DNA of 30,067 nt from contig PJAB01000311.1 of assembly GCA_002887195.1 (NCBI GenBank), positions 1 through 30,067 of the forward strand. The letters are read 5' to 3'. This document shows positions 9,116 through 15,531 of this stretch, in pieces. Position 1 is the first letter of the stretch. Each line of letters opens with the position of its first letter. Below the pieces are notes generated by a model. That model was not told the origin of the DNA. It searched no databases and worked only from the letters and a program-made list of their open reading frames with translations. The translations under genes were made by a program, and so were the position numbers. Source of the stretch: Chrysochromulina parva (lineage: Eukaryota; Haptophyta; Prymnesiales; Chrysochromulinaceae).

Positions 9116-10255
9116 ATGCTGAGCCGCGCCACGACGCCGTCGGTTGCAGGCCCGATCTATCTCGTGGCAGCGGCCGTGGGCGAAGGACCGTTGCTGCAGT
9201 CGCGCCTGGCTGCCCAGCTTCAAGATTGCGCGGGTGGCGCTGTGCTGACCGCCTCGTCAATCCTGGCCGCAGTGCGCGCTGACGTTGGTGAGGAGATCGG
9301 CGTGGCGGGAGCCCGGCGCCTGGCTGCCATCGACGCAGCAGAGCTCGTGGTCGCCGACGTGAGCGATGCGGATGCAACGGTCGGTGCCGAGGTGTCGTAC
9401 GCGCTCTTTAGACGTCGCTGCCTCACGCTCTGCCTCTGCCGGCGCGGCTCTCCGGGCAGCACCTTCATGCAAGGCCTGGCGGGGCACCCGCTGCTGACGA
9501 CCTTCGAGTACGAGGACGCCACTCAGGCGGAGGCGGAGGCCGTCGCCTTTGCCACGTTCCCCGAGAGCCCCGGGCGTATCTTCGTCATCGAGGGCGGCGA
9601 CGGCGCGGGCAAGCAGACGCAGTCGCGCATGCTGCTCGAGCGGCTGCGGGCTGAGGGCTACCCGTGCTCGACGCTGGACTACCCGCACGACGCGGCGCTG
9701 CACGGCAAGCTCATCCGCACGCTGCTCAGCGGAGCCAAGGGTGACATCAAGTCCGTCAACCCGCTCCTCTTCGCGTCGCTCTACGCGCAGAACCGCGCCG
9801 ACACGGCACCTCTGCTGAGCGCGTGGCTCAAGCGGGGACACAACGTGATCCTCGACCGTTACGTCGAGGCCAACTTCGGCCACCAGGCGTCCAAGCTGCC
9901 CTCGGACGAGCGCCCTGCGCTCATCGCGCAGCTCGCTGCCTTCGAGCACGACTGGCTCGACTTGCCGCGTGCACACCGCGTCGTGTACCTCGACCTGCCG
10001 CCGGAGGAGGCGCTCAAGGCGATGGCCCTGGACGCGTCGCGTGCGGCACTCGACATCCACGAGACGGCTGGCGACGACTACAAGACGGCGGTGCGCAACA
10101 CCTTCGTGTGGTGCTCCGACCAGTTCGAGCACTGGCGTCGGATGCCGTGCGTCGACGACGCGGGCGAGCGCATTAGCAAGGAAGCGCTGCACGAGAAGCT
10201 CTATGGTGAGCTCTCGTCGAGCTTCGTCAACAGGCGCGAGTCGGTGAGCAAGTGA
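9116..10255 (+). CDS. Fusion: DNPH1/Rcl-like nucleoside deoxyribosyltransferase-fold domain plus thymidylate kinase
   Basis: A 379-residue, two-domain protein. Residues 12-148 resemble the 2-deoxyribosyltransferase fold of DNPH1 (Rcl), which hydrolyses deoxynucleoside 5'-monophosphates such as 5-hydroxymethyl-dUMP: PIYLVAAA with Tyr15, AELVVADV at 75-82, TVGAEVSYAL with Glu92, and a closing FEYEDA. Residues 154-373 are a complete thymidylate kinase: FVIEGGDGAGKQTQ P-loop (Lys166), DYP substrate loop (188-190), LFASLYAQNRAD, and LDRYVEANFGHQ (Asp247, Arg248). The kinase makes dTDP from dTMP. By ungapped eye alignment, the catalytic Asp of Rcl (24 residues before the Glu) is replaced by Arg68, so the first domain may be inactive or altered. 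No targeting peptide is clear. The first ATG of the frame was used; no introns are needed. Confidence 0.8.
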   Translation: MLSRATTPSVAGPIYLVAAAVGEGPLLQSRLAAQLQDCAGGAVLTASSILAAVRADVGEEIGVAGARRLAAIDAAELVVADVSDADATVGAEVSYALFRRRCLTLCLCRRGSPGSTFMQGLAGHPLLTTFEYEDATQAEAEAVAFATFPESPGRIFVIEGGDGAGKQTQSRMLLERLRAEGYPCSTLDYPHDAALHGKLIRTLLSGAKGDIKSVNPLLFASLYAQNRADTAPLLSAWLKRGHNVILDRYVEANFGHQASKLPSDERPALIAQLAAFEHDWLDLPRAHRVVYLDLPPEEALKAMALDASRAALDIHETAGDDYKTAVRNTFVWCSDQFEHWRRMPCVDDAGERISKEALHEKLYGELSSSFVNRRESVSK

Positions 10256-11005
10256 GCGAGCAGGTGGGGGTTGGCGGAGGCTGCGAGAACCGGGAGGACG
10301 GGCGCCTTCCGACGCGGGGCCCGAGTTTGGGAGCGCTCGCGCGGGCGCCTGGGATAGAACGATGGAGTAGCTCTAACGCTACCTATACCGTACCAATTGT
10401 ACCGTACGCTACCACGCCAGCACGCACCACAGGCCCGGCTGGTGCACCGCGCACCTGCACTGGCTGAGCTTATGGTGCACGCCTGATTTGCTTAGTAAGA
10501 GAAACGTGAGCGTGTCGAACAACAACAAGCGCGACGAGGTCCCGGCACACACCCGACCCGCGCGCGTGACCGACCGGTCTAGCGACTAGCCAGCACGCAC
10601 CGCGCAGGCACCGCCCACCGGCCGCCAGCCGGCTGGCCAAGGCTGGCCGGCTGCGCGGTGCCCGCGCCCGCCCGTGGCGCGGCGCGCTCCCCGCCAGGCC
10701 ACGCGCCACGGCCCACGCGGCGCAAGCTCCGGTCCCATCGCCCCGGCCCCGCGCCCGAGCCGACCCCGGCGCGACGAACACGCGACGAACGGTCTGGAAA
10801 CGGTGCGCCCCTCTGCCTCTCTGCTCTCTCGCACGAGTCCGCTGCACGTGCTGAGCATCCCACCGCACACATGCTGCTCTCCGCACCCGCCTCAGCACAG
10901 CACACGTTGCGCGCCGAGTCACAGAGAGGAGTGAGAGCAGATGCGCTGCGCCTCGATCCTCTGTCATCCGATGCCAGTGTCGCGCTCAACCGCGCGCCTT
11001 GCTCC
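10256..11005. other. Convergent intergenic region with short repeats
   Basis: This 750-base spacer separates two converging genes. It contains TACCGTAC twice (10386 and 10400, flanking CAATTG-like sequence), a perfect 14-base palindrome GCCAGCCGGCTGGC at 10624-10637 followed by a second GGCTGGCCGGCT block, and a GC-rich stretch to about 10800. Overlapping minus-strand open frames of up to 165 codons are Arg/Ala/Gly-rich composition artefacts. I see no gene. Confidence 0.5.
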
Positions 11006-12394
11006 TCACGGGCGTCCGCGGCCTGACGAGGTGCGCGCGGGCATCGGCGTCTTGGACGCACGCGGCGCGGGCGTGGGCGGTTGCGAGGGCACCGTGAGCA
11101 CCGTTGCGCTCACCTTGCGCGAGGCCGGCGCCTCCTCCTCTTCCTCCTCGGCCCGCCGCACCTTCTTGAGCAGACGGCCGGGTGTCATGGCGGCAGTCGC
11201 CCCGATATCGAACGTGCCGGGCGTCGTGGTGGCGGCCGCCGCGGCCGAGCAGCGAGCCGAAGGGTGAGGCGACTGCGAGCCGTCCGACTGCGACTTCGAG
11301 CCATCGTCAGTGCCCTTGACAGTGCGGCCAGTCCGCTGCACGAGGCGCGCCGACTCGCGAGGACGGAACTCGGTAAGCAGGCGCTCGCGCTCGAGCACGT
11401 GGAGCACACGCTCGGCGCCGGCGCGCGAGCAGCCGAGCTCGCGGGCGAGGGCGACAGAGGTGAAGGGCGCGCCCTCCTCCTCCTCCTCCACCAGGCGGCG
11501 CGCGCATGCGACGTACTCGGTCATCGTTGGCTCGTCGAGCTCGTCGGCGTGAGCGCCGAGCTCGCCCGCGACCGAGGCGCCGAGGTCGAGCTGCCAGCTC
11601 TGCTGCTCGCGCGGGCCGGCGGGGGCCTTGCGTTTGAGCCCGCTCGGCGCGAAGGCGTCGTCCTCCAAGAACGAGCTCACCACATGCATGCGGTACGAGT
11701 GGTGCCCGGTGGCAACGGGCTGGGCGACGGTGAGCTGCATCGGCTTCGTGAGGAAGCAGAGGGACGCACGGTCGTCAGCCGCCGCGCTCTCGAAGCCGCT
11801 AGGCTCGTAGTCGGCCGGCGTCAGGCCGTCGCGGTAGAGGAGGCGCATGAACACAAAGTGGTTTGATGGTAGCGCCGGCAGCGTGCACAGCATGAGCGAG
11901 ATCTGCCGCAGCATGAGCGAGTACATCTGCCGCACACGCGCCTTGGTGACCTTGGCATGTGGCTCGAATACGCCGGTGAGCGCGGCCGCTCGGCGCTTGT
12001 CCGGGCCGAAGGTGATGGTCGGCTTCTCGACGCCCTGCTCATCGACCTCCCAGGCGATCGAGAGCACCCACGCCTCGAGCACGTGCTTGCCCGCCTCGTC
12101 CTCCGAGAAGCAGAGCACGGCCTTCTCTAGGAAGCGTTTGTAGAGCGCGGAGAAGATGCCCTTCTCGATCCACGCGATCAAGGTCTCTGCCGTCTTCGAG
12201 ATCTCCGGGCGCCCGCCAAGTGATTGCACGCGCATGCCCTCCACGTCTTTCGTCTCGAAGTCGGACTCGGGAAGGCAGCCGCGCGCGTACAGAATCTGCG
12301 AGACGTTGAGCCGGAGGAGGTTGCGGATGACCCCAAGCGACTGCACCTCGGTGGCCGTCGCCTCGGCGGTGGCTGTGGATGTTGCTGATGGCAT
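11006..12394 (-). CDS. HORMA-domain meiotic chromosome-axis protein (Hop1/ASY1/HORMAD type)
   Basis: A 462-residue protein whose residues about 17-238 match the Hop1/ASY1/HORMAD HORMA domain: the opening SLGVIRNLLRLNVSQILYARG with LPESDF, then ISKTAETLIAWIEKGIFSAL, KRFLEKAVLCF and VLEAWVLSIAW, and a later YRMHVVSSFLE. These proteins form the meiotic chromosome axis and promote double-strand breaks and homologue pairing. Residues 290-345 (a TSVALARELGCSRAGAERVLHVLE core) look like a winged-helix DNA-binding domain, as in the chromatin-binding region of many Hop1 proteins. KRKAPAG near 254 could be a nuclear signal. The tail is Ser/Ala/Pro/Glu-rich and might contain a closure motif, which I could not identify. 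The start is the only ATG before the domain; the frame is open further upstream without another ATG. Confidence 0.85.
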   Translation of the reverse strand: MPSATSTATAEATATEVQSLGVIRNLLRLNVSQILYARGCLPESDFETKDVEGMRVQSLGGRPEISKTAETLIAWIEKGIFSALYKRFLEKAVLCFSEDEAGKHVLEAWVLSIAWEVDEQGVEKPTITFGPDKRRAAALTGVFEPHAKVTKARVRQMYSLMLRQISLMLCTLPALPSNHFVFMRLLYRDGLTPADYEPSGFESAAADDRASLCFLTKPMQLTVAQPVATGHHSYRMHVVSSFLEDDAFAPSGLKRKAPAGPREQQSWQLDLGASVAGELGAHADELDEPTMTEYVACARRLVEEEEEGAPFTSVALARELGCSRAGAERVLHVLERERLLTEFRPRESARLVQRTGRTVKGTDDGSKSQSDGSQSPHPSARCSAAAAATTTPGTFDIGATAAMTPGRLLKKVRRAEEEEEEAPASRKVSATVLTVPSQPPTPAPRASKTPMPARTSSGRGRP

Positions 12395-12593
12395 CAGAGG
12401 TCGCGTAAGTAGACGCTCGCTTTCCCGCGCATGCAAACAAACACAAAAGCAAAGGTTCAAAAAGCCCCGCGTAGCCCCGCGGGGCAGCAAGTGCTCGATT
12501 CGGCGCGCATCTCGAAAGAGCGCGCGGAAATGCGTTCAAAGGAAGGTTCGAAAAGGCGATCAAGTGCCCCGACGCGGTTCAGTCCACTGGGTG
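12395..12593. promoter_or_regulatory. 199-base divergent spacer between the HORMA and EF-hand genes
   Basis: The two predicted start codons point away from each other across 199 bases, so this should contain both promoters. The sequence is less GC-rich near 12425-12475 (an A-rich stretch of aaacaaacacaaaagcaaag type). The frame of the EF-hand gene stays open across it, but the translated sequence is basic, repetitive and has no ATG that fits better. Confidence 0.4.
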
Positions 12594-14990
12594 ATGACGA
12601 CTGCCGCACCGCCACCGATCAAGAAGAAGGCGTCGCACTTCTTCAAACCAGTCATCCCTACGCTACCGACGCCGCGGCGCGATCCTTTGAAGAATTTCGA
12701 GCAGCCCTCACTTCTACCGCTGTCGATACGGCCTGCTTCCTCACCCAACTTGAGAGGGCCTCGAGCACGCTCTCCTCCTGCGCGTCGCCGGCTGGACTTG
12801 GCCATGCCAGGAGCCTCGCCTCGCGAGAGCTCAACATTCTCAGTAGAACAGTCCTCTGCAAGCATCGACCGTCCCTGCACGCCGCCGCCCGACCTATCGA
12901 ACGTCCACGACTACTTCAGCGCCCTTGAGATGCAAATCGAAGAGGCGTTCAAGCAGCAGCTTGAGGGTACCGTACCTATTGGTATGCTCCCAGAAGAGCA
13001 CAGGGAACTGATGAGGCTTCGCGAACAGGCGGCTCGAGACGAGCTCGTCTCACGACGATGTAAGAACCATCCGAGAGAGAGTGGTAAGAACCATCCGATC
13101 GGAGTATCCGCAGCGGCACCGTCAATGGCTGCTGCAGCGACCAGGCCGATGCAGCCGCCACCCCGACCGCCCTCCGTCAGCCGGCTCCTGTCCCGCGCAC
13201 GACACGCCGCGCACGCCGCGCGTCAGTCCCTCTTCAGCGCTGGCACCATCGCCAGCTGGGACCCCGTGCTGTCCCAGTACCAGGAGCCCGACTCTGCGGG
13301 CCCGAGTAGCGCGCCGCCGCCGCCGCCCAAACCCAAGAAGAGCGAACACCTCTGCGCCTTGCTCGAGCAAGCGTACGTGGATCTCGATCCCCTGCCGTGC
13401 GCGGACCGCCGGACAACCATGCACACGGATTCGCTGCGCCAGGTGGTGAACGCCAACCTTCAGCGCGTCATGGACATCTTCCATCAATTGGACACTGACG
13501 ACTCTGGCGAGGTCGACCGCCGTGAGTTCCATACTGGCATCCTCACTCTGGTTGGCAATGAGCACCCCACATCGGAGCTGGACGAGCTCTTCGACACGAT
13601 CGACACCTCCGGCGACGGGCGCATTTCATATCGGGAGCTCTACCGCACTATCCGCGGGGGGGTCCAGTCAAGCACGCAGCCGACGGCGACCGCGGCGCTT
13701 CCTATAAAGCCACAGGCGCTGCCGCAGCAAGCGCCGCAGCAACAGCCAGCACAGCCCACACAGCCCACACAGCCGATACAACCAGTGTTCACCCTTCGTC
13801 CACAGCCACCATCGGTGCCGCGGAGTGCCGGCCGCCGCCTCAGCAGTAACGGCTCTCGAGGCTCCGCGGGGTCAATGGGCTCTGCCGGAGGGCTCGCGCC
13901 AGTCGATGAGTCATCCGCCTCCATTTCTTCACACCCGCCGCCGCTGGCAGCCGCGACCCTGGTCGCCGCGCCGCCGGTCGCCGCGCCGCCGGTCGCCGCG
14001 CCGACATCCCTACCGCCGCTGCGACCATCCACCAGGTCTGCCTCAGCCACTGCTATCAAGCGAACCGCGGTGCTGGAAACGGAGCCGCAGGTAGCTCTCG
14101 CGCGCGGCACGCCGATGAGAGCAGCGTCCGCCACCATCATCCAACACTCGCGGCGCGCGAATGAGCTACGCGCAATGACGGCCGCCGCTGCTGCGATGGT
14201 TGGACCTCCGGCGCCGAGCGCGGCCGCAGCCAACGTCATCGCTTCCGCCCACGCCGCCGCCGCTGTTGCAACAGCAGCGACGGCGAATGCTGAGGCCGCT
14301 GAGAGCGCCGCCGCCGCGGCGACCGCCCAGGACCCTTCGATGCTGCTGCACCCGCAGCGCCAGCGCGAGGTGATCAAGCTGTACAAGCACTTTCGCCTGC
14401 AGCACCAGGAGGGCGTGTGCCGCGTGGCTCGCTTCTCGCAGCTGCTCAAGCTCAAGTTCCCGACGGAGGACCGCGCGCACCGTGAAGCGATGCTTCAGCT
14501 CTGCGCAGCGCACGAGCAGGCGGAGGCCGAGGCCGCCGCCAAGGCACGCACGCACAAGATCAACGTGGAGAAGCTCTTTTGCGCTCTCGACGTTGGCGGC
14601 GAAGGCACAATCGACCTTGACGAATTCCTCAATCTCTCCAAATTGCTTGACGTGCCGCGCTCGCGACTGCGCGCCATGTTCCTCGCGCGCGACGTCGACG
14701 GCTCGGGAGATCTCGATCTGGACGAGTTCTCGCGGCTCGTGGACGATATGGGCCTGCTCGAGCACGCCGAGACGCTCGCCGAGCACGCTGAGGCGCGGCG
14801 CACCGACCTGCGCTCCCAGAAGGAGCTCTGGCGTATCGGACTGCCCGAGGAGAAGCCCAAGACCAAAGCGATTCCGAAACTGACAGAGCGACCCTCTCTC
14901 GCCACCCTCTCGTGCGCGATGGGGAACGTGCGACGAGCGATGACCCTCGGGGAGGCGGGAACCCCCTTGCGCGCGGAGCGGCTGTTCTGA
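12594..14990 (+). CDS. Four-EF-hand calcium-binding protein with long low-complexity linkers
   Basis: A 798-residue protein. EF1 (DTDDSGEVDRRE, 300-311) and EF2 (DTSGDGRISYRE, 337-348) form a canonical pair. EF3 (DVGGEGTIDLDE, from 666) lacks an acidic or polar residue at loop position 3 and may be weak, while EF4 (DVDGSGDLDLDE, from 700) is canonical. Before EF3 lies a helical KLYKHFRLQHQEGV segment. The N-terminal 180 residues are Pro/Ser/Arg-rich with an acidic helix (SALEMQIEEAFKQQLEG). The linker between the EF pairs is Gln/Pro-, Ser- and Ala-rich (about 357-575). No catalytic domain is seen, so a calcium sensor or cytoskeletal/flagellar protein is plausible but unproven. The start chosen is the first ATG that begins a protein-like sequence; the upstream open frame lies in the divergent promoter. 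Confidence 0.75.
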   Translation: MTTAAPPPIKKKASHFFKPVIPTLPTPRRDPLKNFEQPSLLPLSIRPASSPNLRGPRARSPPARRRLDLAMPGASPRESSTFSVEQSSASIDRPCTPPPDLSNVHDYFSALEMQIEEAFKQQLEGTVPIGMLPEEHRELMRLREQAARDELVSRRCKNHPRESGKNHPIGVSAAAPSMAAAATRPMQPPPRPPSVSRLLSRARHAAHAARQSLFSAGTIASWDPVLSQYQEPDSAGPSSAPPPPPKPKKSEHLCALLEQAYVDLDPLPCADRRTTMHTDSLRQVVNANLQRVMDIFHQLDTDDSGEVDRREFHTGILTLVGNEHPTSELDELFDTIDTSGDGRISYRELYRTIRGGVQSSTQPTATAALPIKPQALPQQAPQQQPAQPTQPTQPIQPVFTLRPQPPSVPRSAGRRLSSNGSRGSAGSMGSAGGLAPVDESSASISSHPPPLAAATLVAAPPVAAPPVAAPTSLPPLRPSTRSASATAIKRTAVLETEPQVALARGTPMRAASATIIQHSRRANELRAMTAAAAAMVGPPAPSAAAANVIASAHAAAAVATAATANAEAAESAAAAATAQDPSMLLHPQRQREVIKLYKHFRLQHQEGVCRVARFSQLLKLKFPTEDRAHREAMLQLCAAHEQAEAEAAAKARTHKINVEKLFCALDVGGEGTIDLDEFLNLSKLLDVPRSRLRAMFLARDVDGSGDLDLDEFSRLVDDMGLLEHAETLAEHAEARRTDLRSQKELWRIGLPEEKPKTKAIPKLTERPSLATLSCAMGNVRRAMTLGEAGTPLRAERLF
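13060..13098 (+). repeat. 24-base-period duplication of GTAAGAACCATCCGA
   Basis: The 15-mer GTAAGAACCATCCGA occurs at 13060 and 13084, giving the peptide repeat KNHPRESG/KNHPIGVS. Each copy begins with GTAAGA, a consensus 5' splice donor. Stretches from either copy to the TGCAG ending at 13137 are 78 and 54 bases, both multiples of three, so an optional intron here would not change the frame. Confidence 0.6.
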
Positions 14991-15203
14991 ATCCTCCGCC
15001 CGCTCGCGAGACGGAAGCTGCGAAGCTCGAGAACAGCGGCGCGACCCGCCATCCCAACCACCACCAGCCTGCGTGTACTTGTGCCACAAGGGATAGGGCG
15101 GCTCAGGGCTCGTCCCCAGCATGTTGACTAGGAGCATGAGTAGCAGTGGCTCGTACACGATGATGGAGATTCTTGATGATCGCGTGAGATCATGTCGGCC
15201 ATC

Positions 15204-15271
15204 TACGTAACACTAGCGCGGATGTCAGTGCTTAGTCAGCGCTAGAGAGCAACTTGGCACCTCGTTACGTA
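15204..15271. repeat. Nested inverted repeat
   Basis: The left arm consists of TACGTAAC (15204-15211) and CTAGCGC (15213-15219). The right arm consists of GCGCTAG (15239-15245) and, after an 18-base bulge, GTTACGTA (15264-15271). Both arm pairs are perfect. The structure could be an RNA hairpin or the remains of a small inverted-repeat element. Confidence 0.6.
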
Positions 15272-15384
15272 AGCGCGCCGTTTGGGCCTCCCACCGCGGG
15301 GCCACCCCGGGCCGCCCGGGCGCGCCGTTCAAATGTACCTACTACGTTTTCGTCTATTTTCGATTCATCGAATTCACCAAAAAA

Positions 15385-15414
15385 AACCCGGTGCCCGGAC
15401 CGGGCGAGCGGGTT
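15385..15414. repeat. GC-rich stem-loop following an A-run
   Basis: AACCCG (15385-15390) pairs with CGGGTT (15409-15414), and inside it GCCCGG (15393-15398) pairs with CCGGGC (15400-15405), with a 1-base centre in DNA terms. It lies just after a run of eight A (15379-15386) between two convergent genes and could sit in a 3' UTR. Confidence 0.6.
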
Positions 15415-15531
15415 AACCGTCCGTCGTGACTGTCCCGGCGGGCCCTTCGGGGACCGGATCCCGTATCGGAGCTTTAATCTAGTTACATCTTATAATGTTT
15501 CTTCGGTTCTTGGAAATCTAATCGAATGAAT

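Larger units (their letters stand above)
14991..15531. other. Convergent intergenic region with two structured inverted repeats
   Basis: This 541-base spacer lies between two converging genes. It holds a nested inverted repeat (15204-15271), a strong GC stem-loop after an A-run (15385-15414) and an AT-rich tail (about 15470-15535). No open frame has coding character. Confidence 0.5.

Noticed and set aside
9257..10192. A 311-codon minus-strand open frame opposite the DNPH1-kinase fusion
   Set aside because: The plus strand encodes a complete thymidylate kinase with all motifs, so the antisense frame is a composition effect.
6133..10255. A possible biosynthetic or metabolic gene cluster (reductase, DUF218-like, kinase fusion)
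   Set aside because: The genes lie on different strands with separate promoters, and their functions have no shared pathway.
10470..11061. Overlapping minus-strand open frames of 94 to 165 codons in the 10256-11005 spacer
   Set aside because: They are Arg/Ala/Gly-rich, overlap one another in different phases and show no motif or codon bias. In DNA this GC-rich, long stop-free stretches are expected by chance.
13640..14455. A 271-codon minus-strand open frame opposite the EF-hand gene, rich in Ala and Gly
   Set aside because: It mirrors the Ala/Pro-rich linker of the EF-hand protein and has no motif of its own.
15204..15271. Possible tRNA gene at the nested inverted repeat
   Set aside because: No D-arm, anticodon arm or T-arm pattern can be folded, and there is no B-box-like GGTTCGAATCC sequence. 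I saw no tRNA or rRNA gene anywhere in the window.
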